Of a DNA stretch of 51,682 nt, positions 15,889 through 24,230 are shown piece after piece. Position numbers and translations under genes: made by a program. Below the pieces are notes generated by a model. The model did not search any database and was not told the origin of the DNA. It saw nothing but the letters and a program-made list of their open reading frames with translations. Location of the stretch: NCBI GenBank assembly GCA_017477505.1, contig JAFUVQ010000048.1, positions 1-51,682 on the forward strand, given 5' to 3'. Within the stretch, counting starts at the first letter, position 1. Each line of letters opens with the position of its first letter. The DNA comes from Eubacterium sp. (GTDB taxonomy: Bacteria; Bacillota; Clostridia; Lachnospirales; Lachnospiraceae).

Positions 15889-16908
15889 TTAGTTATTTGC
15901 AGTAGATGCACGGTCCATCAGCTCATAACCCAGCTTGATCTCACGAACAGGCATATCGGGTTCATTGCCCCCTGTCTCGCCAGCCTCCTCGGCTTCTATC
16001 ATATCGAGTATCATTTCAGCGGCGGTCCGGCCGCTTTCTTCGTAATAATATCGGATAGTGGTAAGCTCCGGGTCCAACGCCCGTGATACCATGGAATTAC
16101 CCTGACCGCATATCATCACATCCGAAGGAATCTTCTTTCCGTGTTCCTTAAGACAACGCATCGCGCCTGCTGCCAGAGTATCGGTGGCAACCACCACTCC
16201 GTCAATATCATCATATTTGTCCATGAGTTCATTCATCTTCTCATAGCCGGATTCCATGGAGAATTCTGCCACTACCGTCCTGTATATCAGATCATGGAAT
16301 CCGACTGAAGTTACGGCATCGCAGTAACCTCTGTAACGGCTTTCGCCCACAGCCTTGTCCTCTGATGTAACACCGATATAGGCAAGTCTCTTTCTGCCCT
16401 TCTCCAGCATGAGTTTCGTAATATCGTAAGATGCGTTATAATCATCATGTGACACGGAATTGAAACCCGTAAGCCTCTGTCCCACCACGATCACCGGGAC
16501 CTCCATATTGGCAAGTGCCTCTTCATGCTGAGGAGTCATCAGCGTTCCCACCAGCACAACACCGTCGACCTGCTTCTCATGGAACACGGACAGATATTCC
16601 AGTTCCTTCATATTGTCATTCATAGTATTTGCAAGAAGAATCTGATACTCACGCCTGCTGGCGGCATCCATTACTCCCGCAACCACCCTTGCTATGGATC
16701 CGGAATCCAGCCTTGGGATTATAACTCCCAGAAGCCTGGTCCGCTTGGTCCTGAGTGTCTGTGCCTGCATGGAAGGATAATATCCTGTCTTCTCCACTAC
16801 CTTCCTTATGGCTTCCCTCTTCTCATCAGATATATAACCGTTGTTAAAATACCTTGAAACTGCGGCAGTAGAAACCCCTGCCATCCCGGCAATATCTCTA
16901 ATAGTCAT
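15889..16908 (-). CDS. scrR: LacI-family sucrose operon repressor
   Basis: 339 residues. The LacI DNA-binding headpiece is at the start (MTIRDIAGMAGVSTAAVSRY, FNNGYIS), followed by the periplasmic-binding-protein fold that senses sugar or sugar phosphate (LGVIIPRLDSGSIARVVAGV, GVVVATDTLAAGAMRCL). The hinge helix is present as MQAQTLRTKRT. It sits inside the operon between the GH13 enzyme and fructokinase. LacI-type sites upstream of the PTS gene are its likely targets, giving autoregulation and induction by sucrose or its phosphate. Confidence 0.85.
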   Translation of the reverse strand: MTIRDIAGMAGVSTAAVSRYFNNGYISDEKREAIRKVVEKTGYYPSMQAQTLRTKRTRLLGVIIPRLDSGSIARVVAGVMDAASRREYQILLANTMNDNMKELEYLSVFHEKQVDGVVLVGTLMTPQHEEALANMEVPVIVVGQRLTGFNSVSHDDYNASYDITKLMLEKGRKRLAYIGVTSEDKAVGESRYRGYCDAVTSVGFHDLIYRTVVAEFSMESGYEKMNELMDKYDDIDGVVVATDTLAAGAMRCLKEHGKKIPSDVMICGQGNSMVSRALDPELTTIRYYYEESGRTAAEMILDMIEAEEAGETGGNEPDMPVREIKLGYELMDRASTANN

Positions 16909-16923
16909 ATCATACCCCTATTT

Positions 16924-18777
16924 TTAAAAAAACTTGTAAAACATTTTAAATCCGTAACCCTCCAGCTTTACATTCACGGCCTCCGCCTTTTCACCGGTCA
17001 TAAGGTCGTCGTAGATACCGTCATCCTCATTGATCCAGGCTGTATGCTCTGCCTCGCTGAAATTAAATATCCCTATTACCTTCTCGCCGTCCATGTAGCG
17101 CCCGATAGCAAGTACCGCGTCGTCACCGGTATCAAGAGTCCATGCATCTGCCAGAGAACTGAAGGCTGCGATCTTCTTTCTGAGTCCGGAAAGCTTTTTG
17201 ATTCCGTCGAATATACGTTCCTCAACAGTGCCCTCCACCTTTCTCTTCTCTGCATTTTCCCAATGAAATCTTCCGCGGTGCAGATACCTGGAATCATCTG
17301 CCTTGTCGGGATCGTCCTTGTAAGAATAATCATTTACCTGCCCGATCTCATCGCCGCTGTAAATGATAGGAATTCCGGACTGCATGAACATATAAGCATG
17401 AAGCATGACATCAAGCCTTATGGCTCTGGCCATGGCCTCATCATCCTTCTCATATCCTGCCTTCTCGATGCCGGAAAGCGATGCTGTTGTTCCGCAGAAA
17501 CGCGCATCCTTCGTAACCGGATCATAATTATACAGCTCGCCGCGGCTGCAGCTCATTCCCGTAGAACCGAGGAAGAACTTGTTGAGATAAGTCTTGTGGG
17601 GAACCTCCTCCATTCCGTACTGACGGAGCGTGTCATAATCAAGTCCCCAGCCTATATCATCGTGGCATCTCAGATAATTGAGAAATGTATATTCTTTCGG
17701 CAGTGCATTCACTATATCAAGCTGTTTCTTTAAGAGTCTCACATCTCTCGTTGCAACGGTATGCCATGTTGTGGCCATGGTGGTTACATTGTAAAGCATA
17801 TGGCATTCCGGCTTGGCAACAGTACCGAAATACGGCACTACCTTTGAAGGTTCCATTACAACTTCACCCAGAAGCAGCACGCCCGGACAAACGATCTCAC
17901 CTATGATACGCATGATCCTGACTATGGTGTGAACCTCCGGAAGGTTGCGGCAGCTGGTACCCAGAGTCTTCCAGATATAAGGAACCGCGTCGATTCTGAT
18001 GATGTCCAGCCCCTCATTTGCAAGAAAGAGAAAATTGTACATCATCTCGTTAAATACACGTGGATTTCTGTAATTGAGATCCCACTGATAAGAGTGAAAA
18101 CTGGTCATGACGTAATGATTCACTTCAGGGACAAATGTAAAGTTGCCCGGCGCTGTGGACGGAAATACTTCCGGAACAGTTTCCTCGAACTGCTGCGGAA
18201 TGTCATATCTGTCGAAGAAGAAATAACGGCTCATATATTCACCGTCGCCGGTTTTGGCCTTCACAGCCCATTCGTGATCCACAGACGTGTGATTCATAAC
18301 AAAATCACAGCATACATTCATATTCCTTGAGTGACATTCTTTGGTAAGTTCCGAAAGATCCTTCATGGTTCCGAGATCCGGACGGACCTTCCTGAAATCC
18401 TTGACAGCGTATCCACCGTCAGACCTTTCCTTGACAGTATCGAGAAATGGCATGAGATGGATATAATTTACATTTGCATCCTCAAGATAATCAAGTTTGT
18501 CCATAACTCCCCTGAGGTTGCCGGCGAAATTGTCGATATAGAGCATCATACCAAGCTGGTCGCCGCCCTTGTACCAGTCAGGCGTCTTCTCGCGTGACTC
18601 GTCCAGTTTCTTCAGACCTTTTCTGCGGTCAACATAGAACTCACGGATTCGCTGAACTAGCTCACCATACATGGATGAATTGTTATAAAGCTCCATATAG
18701 AGCCAGCGGAGTTCAGCGTCACGCTGCTCCATCCTCTCTTTAAAAATCTTTTCTTCTTTTGCTGTAAGTTTTGCCAT
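16924..18777 (-). CDS. GH13 sucrose-active enzyme, amylosucrase-like
   Basis: 617 residues from ATG 18777 (AAGGAG upstream); the longer frame to 18858 has no ribosome site. The family hallmarks of amylosucrase-type GH13 are all present: an N-terminal helical domain (about 1-65), the barrel with DFVMNHTS, nucleophile Asp in GLDIIRIDAVPYIWK, acid/base Glu in LLLGEVV, the transition-state Asp in NYLRCHDDIGWG, and IPIIYSGDEIGQ. Amylosucrases transfer glucose from sucrose to a glucan, releasing fructose. No signal peptide, so it works in the cytosol. Odd point: the operon imports sucrose by PTS, which yields sucrose 6-phosphate, yet has no GH32 hydrolase, so this enzyme may act on the phosphorylated sugar or on sucrose from another source. 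Confidence 0.8.
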   Translation of the reverse strand: MAKLTAKEEKIFKERMEQRDAELRWLYMELYNNSSMYGELVQRIREFYVDRRKGLKKLDESREKTPDWYKGGDQLGMMLYIDNFAGNLRGVMDKLDYLEDANVNYIHLMPFLDTVKERSDGGYAVKDFRKVRPDLGTMKDLSELTKECHSRNMNVCCDFVMNHTSVDHEWAVKAKTGDGEYMSRYFFFDRYDIPQQFEETVPEVFPSTAPGNFTFVPEVNHYVMTSFHSYQWDLNYRNPRVFNEMMYNFLFLANEGLDIIRIDAVPYIWKTLGTSCRNLPEVHTIVRIMRIIGEIVCPGVLLLGEVVMEPSKVVPYFGTVAKPECHMLYNVTTMATTWHTVATRDVRLLKKQLDIVNALPKEYTFLNYLRCHDDIGWGLDYDTLRQYGMEEVPHKTYLNKFFLGSTGMSCSRGELYNYDPVTKDARFCGTTASLSGIEKAGYEKDDEAMARAIRLDVMLHAYMFMQSGIPIIYSGDEIGQVNDYSYKDDPDKADDSRYLHRGRFHWENAEKRKVEGTVEERIFDGIKKLSGLRKKIAAFSSLADAWTLDTGDDAVLAIGRYMDGEKVIGIFNFSEAEHTAWINEDDGIYDDLMTGEKAEAVNVKLEGYGFKMFYKFF

Positions 18778-18875
18778 ATAAACTCCTTCAAAATCAAATG
18801 CGGCCGCCACATTTTCCATAATTGAAAACATGACAGCCGACATTGATTTAACTGTCACATTGCTGTACCTTAACT

Positions 18876-19133
18876 CTACAGATTATTCTCAAAGAAAGCC
18901 TTTACTTCAGCAACAACCGCTTCTTCATCAGCACCTTCCACTGTAACAGTAACAGTGTCGCCGCACTTAACGCCCATTCCCATAACTGCCATGAGCTTTG
19001 TAGCAACTGCTGACTTATCGCCCTTCTTGATGGTAACCGTACTCTCGTACTTCTTAACTTCCTTGGCAAGCTGTCCTGCCGGTCTTGCGTGAATACCTAC
19101 TTCATCCTTGATAACATAATCAAAACTCTGCAT
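18876..19133 (-). CDS. ptsH: HPr-like PTS phosphocarrier with Lys at position 46
   Basis: 85 residues, the usual length. His15, the residue phosphorylated by Enzyme I, lies in VGIHARPAGQLAKEV. The regulatory site of Firmicute HPr, Ser46, is Lys here (AVATKLMAVMGMGV, K46 by direct count; T45 precedes it). So it should carry phosphate to the sucrose IIA domain but cannot be phosphorylated by HPr kinase at position 46 and probably does not serve as CcpA corepressor. It is encoded inside the sucrose operon, 111 bases after the PTS gene, and may be a dedicated HPr distinct from the housekeeping one. Confidence 0.88.
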   Translation of the reverse strand: MQSFDYVIKDEVGIHARPAGQLAKEVKKYESTVTIKKGDKSAVATKLMAVMGMGVKCGDTVTVTVEGADEEAVVAEVKAFFENNL

Positions 19134-19225
19134 TTTAAACCCTCCATTTTATTATATTTTCTCCAGATCACCCCCCGCCGGGTAAATCCACAGCAGGGAG
19201 TGTCCATAAATAAACTCTATCAGCA

Positions 19226-19249
19226 TGTAAATGTCAGAAGACATTTACA
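19226..19249 (-). terminator. Hairpin between the PTS gene and ptsH
   Basis: TGTAAATGTC and GACATTTACA form a perfect 10-base stem with loop AGAA, overlapping the end of the PTS gene. There is no T-run after it on the minus strand, so it is more likely an mRNA-processing or attenuation hairpin that adjusts downstream expression than a full terminator. Confidence 0.45.
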
Positions 19250-21239
19250 CACTTATAATCTCATCGCCGACATTGACCTTGCCGGTTTTAACAACTTCAA
19301 ATGATTCATAATCATCACTGTTGGTAAGGAGCACAGCTGTTGTCGGGCTGTAGCCTGCCTTCTTTATCTTTTCGATGTCAAATGTAATGAGTTTCTGACC
19401 TTTCTTAACCTTGTCGCCTTCTGCTACGAAAAGTTCGAAGCCGTCACCCTTCATATTTACAGTATCAACACCAACGTGAATGAGAAGCTCCATGTCTCCG
19501 GCACCTGTGATACCGATAGCATGCTTTGTATCAGTTGTAGATGAAATCTCTCCGTCGTACGGTGCGTAAACAACGCCTTCTTCAGGTTCGATACCTATGC
19601 CGGCTCCAAGAACTCCGGATGCAAATGTTTCATCAGGAATATCCTCGTAACTGATCGCATTTCCATTGATAGGTGCATAGATACGCATGTCATCCTCGTC
19701 CTTCTTTGATGCAAGGCGGCTTGCCATATCAGATTTGGCAGCGTCCTTCATAGAATTCTGAGCCGGCTCTTCCTTCTTCTCGGAAGCTTCCTTCTTCTGA
19801 ATCTCTTCAGCAGTAGGCTCAGGAAGCTCTTCCTTCCATGTGATCCATGTAAGTATAAATGCAATGCCTCCCGAGATAAGAAGGAGTACTGTGTAAAGTC
19901 CGTAATTGTTGATGGTAAGATATCCAGGGATACCTGTAACACCGTATGCTGTAGCGCCGATCTTAGCGATAGCTCCGAACAGGGCACCGCAGGCACCACC
20001 GATCATACCGCATACGAAAGGCTTCATAAATCTGAAGTTAACACCGAAGATTGCAGGCTCTGTGATACCGAGAGCAGCTGACATTGAAGATGGAACTGCG
20101 ACAGTCTTGAGCTTGGCCTGCTTACATTTTAATCCGACAGCAAGGCAGGCGCCAAACTGTGCGAAGTTAGCTGCCGATGCGATCGGCATCCATGTATTGA
20201 GACCGTTTGATGAAAGCATACCTGCCTCAATAACGTTGTACATATGATGGAGACCCATAACAACGGTTGCCGGGTAGATAGCACCCATGACCATAGCTCC
20301 CGGCGGGAACTGAACCAGCCACTGAGCGCCCTTAAGAACGTAATTCTCAAGAGTTGCGAAGATAGGTCCGATAACTACAAATGTAACGAGTGCTGTACAG
20401 AAAACTGTGGTAATAGGAACAACGAAAAGATCGATCATCTCAGGAACATGCTTGTGGAGCCATTTCTCAATCTTGCACATGAACCATACTGCGATCATGA
20501 CCGGGATAACGTGTCCCTGATAACCGTGCCGCGAGATAGAACCCAGGACGTAACTTCCTATCGATACATTTCCAAAAAGATTCCAGGTAGGAATGACGCC
20601 GGTATCAATACCAAAGAAACTGTTGATGGCTTCAGTGCTTCCCACGTTCCAACCGTTCAGAAGGCCCGTATGAACCATCATAAGACCGATAACCGCAGCG
20701 AGGAAAATATTACCGCCGAAAACACGTGCCGCACTTACCGCAACGATTACGGGAAGGAAAGCAAATGCCGTGTTGGCAACCATATCCAGAAATGCATACC
20801 AGTCAGTTGATGCAAATGAAGGGATTGCCTTACCAAGTGCTTCAACAACGCCCATCATAAGACCTGATGCAACAATTGCAGGAAGGATAGGAACAAAAAC
20901 GTCACCTACTGACTTAAGTGCCCTCTTCCATACCGGCTGCTGAGCCGCAGCCGCAGCCTTAACATCGTCCTTGGTTGCTGCAGTCATGCCTGTAACAGCA
21001 AGGAACTCCTCATAAACTTTGTTAACGGTACCGGTTCCGATAATAAGCTGAACCTGTCCGTTGGATTCGAAGAGGCCTTTAACGCCCTCAACATCCTCCA
21101 GTGCTTTCTTGTCGATCTTAGAATTATCCGCAAGAACAAGCCTCAGTCTTGTGGCACAATGTGCAGCCTGCACTATATTGTCTCTGCCGCCAAGATGACT
21201 ATAGATTTCTTCCGCGCATTTACGATAATCTAACGCCAT
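19245..21239 (-). CDS. scrA: Sucrose-family PTS permease, domains IIB-IIC-IIA
   Basis: 664 residues from ATG 21239 with GGAGG upstream. IIB is at the start, with the phosphorylated Cys in VQAAHCATRLRLVL and the EDVEGVKGLFESNGQVQLII segment typical of sucrose/trehalose-type IIBs. IIC follows (about 95-450, around ten membrane helices, ITEPAIFGVNFRFMKPFVCG). A polar linker with repeated Glu/Lys leads to a C-terminal IIA of the glucose type (LLIHVGVDTVNMKGDGF with the active His). It imports and phosphorylates a disaccharide, most likely sucrose, at the membrane. It is the first gene of the operon and carries its own IIA, so only Enzyme I and HPr are needed. Confidence 0.88.
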   Translation of the reverse strand: MALDYRKCAEEIYSHLGGRDNIVQAAHCATRLRLVLADNSKIDKKALEDVEGVKGLFESNGQVQLIIGTGTVNKVYEEFLAVTGMTAATKDDVKAAAAAQQPVWKRALKSVGDVFVPILPAIVASGLMMGVVEALGKAIPSFASTDWYAFLDMVANTAFAFLPVIVAVSAARVFGGNIFLAAVIGLMMVHTGLLNGWNVGSTEAINSFFGIDTGVIPTWNLFGNVSIGSYVLGSISRHGYQGHVIPVMIAVWFMCKIEKWLHKHVPEMIDLFVVPITTVFCTALVTFVVIGPIFATLENYVLKGAQWLVQFPPGAMVMGAIYPATVVMGLHHMYNVIEAGMLSSNGLNTWMPIASAANFAQFGACLAVGLKCKQAKLKTVAVPSSMSAALGITEPAIFGVNFRFMKPFVCGMIGGACGALFGAIAKIGATAYGVTGIPGYLTINNYGLYTVLLLISGGIAFILTWITWKEELPEPTAEEIQKKEASEKKEEPAQNSMKDAAKSDMASRLASKKDEDDMRIYAPINGNAISYEDIPDETFASGVLGAGIGIEPEEGVVYAPYDGEISSTTDTKHAIGITGAGDMELLIHVGVDTVNMKGDGFELFVAEGDKVKKGQKLITFDIEKIKKAGYSPTTAVLLTNSDDYESFEVVKTGKVNVGDEIISV

Positions 21240-21327
21240 ATTCCACCTCCATTTTAATTGCTGATTCACAGCACCGCAGTACACATGGGATTATTAAGGT
21301 GCATTATCCGCATCTATGCAACGATAT

Positions 21328-21343
21328 GTGAAATCGTTTTCAC
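21328..21343. promoter_or_regulatory. cre/LacI-type operator at the PTS operon promoter
   Basis: GTGAAATCGTTTTCAC is a near-perfect palindrome and its core fits the cre consensus TGWAANCGNTNWCA. It lies just downstream of the -10 box of the PTS promoter (21353-21380), where a bound LacI-family protein would block transcription. It could serve the operon's own repressor, CcpA, or both. Confidence 0.75.
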
Positions 21344-21352
21344 TATGCCCTA

Positions 21353-21380
21353 ATTATAACAAACCATTTTTTCATGTAAA
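21353..21380 (-). promoter_or_regulatory. Promoter of the sucrose PTS operon
   Basis: On the minus strand, TTTACA, 16 bases, then TATAAT. The operator at 21328-21343 follows about 10 bases downstream, and the start codon about 115 bases downstream. Confidence 0.65.
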
Positions 21381-21421
21381 GAGGTAAAATTGCCAAAGGT
21401 TTTTATATTTTGTTGGTAAAT

Positions 21422-21451
21422 TTGCACAATTGCATTATGGTTTAGTACAAT
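21422..21451 (+). promoter_or_regulatory. Divergent promoter of the HAD phosphatase gene
   Basis: TTGCAC, 18 bases, then TACAAT, followed 10 bases later by a second operator. It drives the plus-strand gene at 21539. Confidence 0.5.
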
Positions 21452-21461
21452 GTAATATGTA

Positions 21462-21475
21462 TGAAAACGTTTACA
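21462..21475. promoter_or_regulatory. Second cre/LacI-type operator
   Basis: TGAAAACGTTTACA matches the cre consensus TGWAANCGNTNWCA at every position. It lies just downstream of the -10 box of the plus-strand promoter, 134 bases from the first operator. Together the two sites could let a tetrameric or dimeric LacI-family repressor control both directions. Confidence 0.75.
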
Positions 21476-21538
21476 AATTTGGCGACGGGCAATGGTTGGT
21501 CCAGGCGCGATGATCGGGATTAAAATGGGAGGTATCAC

Positions 21539-22369
21539 ATGATCAAGAAGATAATTTTTCTGGATATTGACGGAACACTTACTGAACCGGGGTCCAACGT
21601 ACCACCGGAGTCTGCCATGAACGTGGTAAGACGTGCCCGTGCAAAAGGCAATCTGGTATTCCTTTGCACCGGCCGTAATTATGACATGCTCCGCCCTGTT
21701 TATGAGCTGGGCTTCGACGGTGCCATCGGCTCAGGCGGTGGTTATATTGTTTATGGAAATGAAGTGCTTTATGACTGCCCCATGACTGAGGAGCAGCGTC
21801 TTCTCTCACTTAACGCACTTAAGGATAACGGTGTATTCAGAACTGTGGAATGTAAGGATGGAAGCTACACAGACGAAGGCTTCAAACAGTTTCTCGAAGA
21901 GAATGCCGGAAAAGGCGGCAACAGCGAGCTGCTCCGCTGGAGAAGACAGATAGAAGAATCCCTCAATATAAGACCAATGAGTGAATACGGCGGTGAGCCT
22001 GTATATAAAATAGTATTTATGAGTCCTTCTCCCGACCTGCTGGAAAAGCCGAAGGAACTGCTTTCCGAAGACTTTCATTTTATAATTCAGGAACCTGACA
22101 AATACGGGATTACAAATGGTGAGCTGATCAACAGAAAATTCGACAAAGGCAAGGCCGTGGAGCTTGTGTGCCGCCATTTCAATATAGACATCGATAACAG
22201 CTATGGCTTTGGCGACAGCATGAACGACCTTGAGATGATTGAAACTGTCGGCCACAGCACCGTTATGGAGAACGGCAGCGCTGCTCTCAAGGGAATTGCA
22301 GATTTCGTCTGTCCTTCGGTGAAGGACGACGGGCTTGCCACTGCATTTCTGAAGCTGGGGATTATCTGA
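21539..22369 (+). CDS. Cof-type HAD-superfamily phosphatase
   Basis: 276 residues. HAD motif I is IIFLDIDGTLTEPG (nucleophile and acid Asp), motif II Thr in LVFLCTGRNY, a Lys in the NRKFDKGKAVELV segment, and motif IV GFGDSMNDLEMIETVG. The large cap insert (C2B) places it in the Cof/YbiV-type group, which dephosphorylates sugar phosphates. Ribosome site GGGAGG is upstream. It is transcribed divergently from the sucrose operon and shares its operator region, so it may remove accumulating sugar phosphates. It ends 14 bases from the convergent ugd gene. Confidence 0.85.
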   Translation: MIKKIIFLDIDGTLTEPGSNVPPESAMNVVRRARAKGNLVFLCTGRNYDMLRPVYELGFDGAIGSGGGYIVYGNEVLYDCPMTEEQRLLSLNALKDNGVFRTVECKDGSYTDEGFKQFLEENAGKGGNSELLRWRRQIEESLNIRPMSEYGGEPVYKIVFMSPSPDLLEKPKELLSEDFHFIIQEPDKYGITNGELINRKFDKGKAVELVCRHFNIDIDNSYGFGDSMNDLEMIETVGHSTVMENGSAALKGIADFVCPSVKDDGLATAFLKLGII

Positions 22370-22383
22370 TATTTGAAATATTG

Positions 22384-24015
22384 TTAGTCCCTACGGAATA
22401 AATCTCTTGTATAAACCTTCTCTTCCACATCATCCAGCACGCTGTCATAGCGGTTGGCGATGATGCAGTTACATTGTTTCTTAAACTTATCAAGATCATT
22501 TACGATAGCCGACCCGAAGAAGGTGCTGCCATCTTCGAGTGTCGGCTCATATATTATAACCGTTGCGCCCTTGGCCTTAACTCTCTTCATTACGCCCTGA
22601 ATTGAGCTCTGACGGAAATTATCGGAATTGGACTTCATAGTGAGGCGGTAGATGCCTATCGTTACATTTTTCTCCTTGCTTCTATCGAAACTGTTGTTGC
22701 TGTAGCTGTAGGCACCGGCAATATCGAGAACACGGTCTGCTATAAAATCCTTACGGGTACGATTGCTCTCAACGATAGCGGTCATCATATTCTGAGGAAC
22801 GTCGTTATAGTTTGCGAGAAGCTGCTTCGTATCCTTCGGGAGGCAGTAACCGCCGTAACCGAATGAAGGATTGTTGTAATAATCGCCGACTCTCGGATCG
22901 AGGCACACGCCTTTGATGATGGCGGCCGTGTCAAGTCCTTTGACTTCGGCATATGTATCAAGCTCATTAAAATATGAAACACGAAGAGCGAGATAAGTAT
23001 TTACGAAAAGCTTGGTAGCCTCGGCTTCCGTATAACCCACGAAAAGGGTTTCGATATCCTCCTTGATAGCACCCTGGCGGAGCATTTCCGCAAAAATCCT
23101 TGCTTTCTTCTCAGTCTTCTCGTCGCAGCCCACGATTATACGGCTGGGATAGAGATTATCATAAAGGGCCTTGGATTCACGCAGGAATTCAGGACTGAAA
23201 ATGATATTATCAGCCTTGTAACGTGCCCTGATCTGCCTGGTGTAACCAACAGGAATGGTGGATTTGATTATGATAGTCGGCTTACTCCTTCTGGATTTTG
23301 TAGCCTTTTGAACTGTTTCGATAACAGTCTCAACTGCGGAGCAGTCGAAGAAATTCTTGCTCGGATCGTAATTTGTAGGAGCTGCGATGATTATAAAATC
23401 CGCATTCTTATATGCACTTTCACCATCCATCGTAGCCTTAAGATTAAGTACTCTTTCACCGCTCTTCGCCTCGGCAAGATACTTCTCAATATAGTCATCC
23501 TGGATCGGAGAAATGTAATTGTTCAGCTTCTCAACCTTCTCTGGAATTATGTCAACTGCTGTAACTTCGTTATGCTGCGAGAGAAGCACTGCCAGAGAAA
23601 GACCTACATAACCTGTTCCCGCAACTGCAACCTTATAACCCTCTTTTGGAAGTTTGATTCGGGAGTTGGATGCGTGGGATGCGTCAGGTGAGTTGGATTC
23701 GCTTGCTGTGTGGGATGTGCTTGCTGCGCCGGATGTGTTTGCTGCGCCGGATGTGCTTCCTATGCCGGATGCGCTTCCTGTGTCGGATGTGCTTCCTTCA
23801 TTACATGCGGCAAGCAGTTCTGCAGGCGCAATATTCAGTGCATCTGAGAGAAGCCCAAGCTGCTCGAGAGACGGAGTCTGTTCATTTGTCTCGATCTTAC
23901 TGAGAATAGACCTGTTAATGCCTGTCTTCTGTGACAGTTCAAGCTGTGTAAAACCTGCATCTTTGCGGGCTTTTTTTATAGTTTCGGACAATTTACCAAG
24001 ATTGATACTATTCAT
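22384..24015 (-). CDS. ugd: Xre DNA-binding domain fused to UDP-glucose 6-dehydrogenase
   Basis: 543 residues in three parts. Residues 6-70 form a Cro/CI helix-turn-helix ([40 protein letters not shown]). Residues 72-118 are a Ser/Thr/Gly/Ala-rich linker. Residues 125-543 are a full nucleotide-sugar dehydrogenase: NAD site [17 protein letters not shown], catalytic Cys391 in [14 protein letters not shown], and the C-terminal UDP-binding domain. It oxidises UDP-glucose to UDP-glucuronate with NAD. Dehydrogenases of this family normally start at the Rossmann fold. The single open frame has no sign of frameshift. The fusion suggests an enzyme that also binds DNA, perhaps its own promoter. Confidence 0.88.
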   Translation of the reverse strand: MNSINLGKLSETIKKARKDAGFTQLELSQKTGINRSILSKIETNEQTPSLEQLGLLSDALNIAPAELLAACNEGSTSDTGSASGIGSTSGAANTSGAASTSHTASESNSPDASHASNSRIKLPKEGYKVAVAGTGYVGLSLAVLLSQHNEVTAVDIIPEKVEKLNNYISPIQDDYIEKYLAEAKSGERVLNLKATMDGESAYKNADFIIIAAPTNYDPSKNFFDCSAVETVIETVQKATKSRRSKPTIIIKSTIPVGYTRQIRARYKADNIIFSPEFLRESKALYDNLYPSRIIVGCDEKTEKKARIFAEMLRQGAIKEDIETLFVGYTEAEATKLFVNTYLALRVSYFNELDTYAEVKGLDTAAIIKGVCLDPRVGDYYNNPSFGYGGYCLPKDTKQLLANYNDVPQNMMTAIVESNRTRKDFIADRVLDIAGAYSYSNNSFDRSKEKNVTIGIYRLTMKSNSDNFRQSSIQGVMKRVKAKGATVIIYEPTLEDGSTFFGSAIVNDLDKFKKQCNCIIANRYDSVLDDVEEKVYTRDLFRRD

Positions 24016-24165
24016 TTTAATTTACTCCCGTTATATGGATCAAAAGTTAAATGTTCGTGTTTTAAACACTCTCATTATACATGTGACTCATTTAAAGTCA
24101 ATGCAAGATTGAAAATGTTCTGAATTTCAACATTTTGATTGACTATGGAATTAAGCATGCCACTA

Positions 24166-24199
24166 TAAAAAATCTGCCACACCAATAACGGCATGGCAG
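24166..24199 (-). terminator. Intrinsic terminator after the Hsp70-GrpE gene
   Basis: On the minus strand CTGCCA and TGGCAG close a stem with further TGCC/GGTG pairs, followed directly by a run of six T. It separates the wecB/Hsp70-GrpE transcript from the ugd gene downstream. Confidence 0.75.
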
Positions 24200-24230
24200 G
24201 TATCTGTAACTATTTTTTAATATAACTGTA

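Noticed and set aside
17044-17733. Plus-strand 229-residue frame
   Set aside because: Opposite the GH13 gene whose catalytic residues are all visible.
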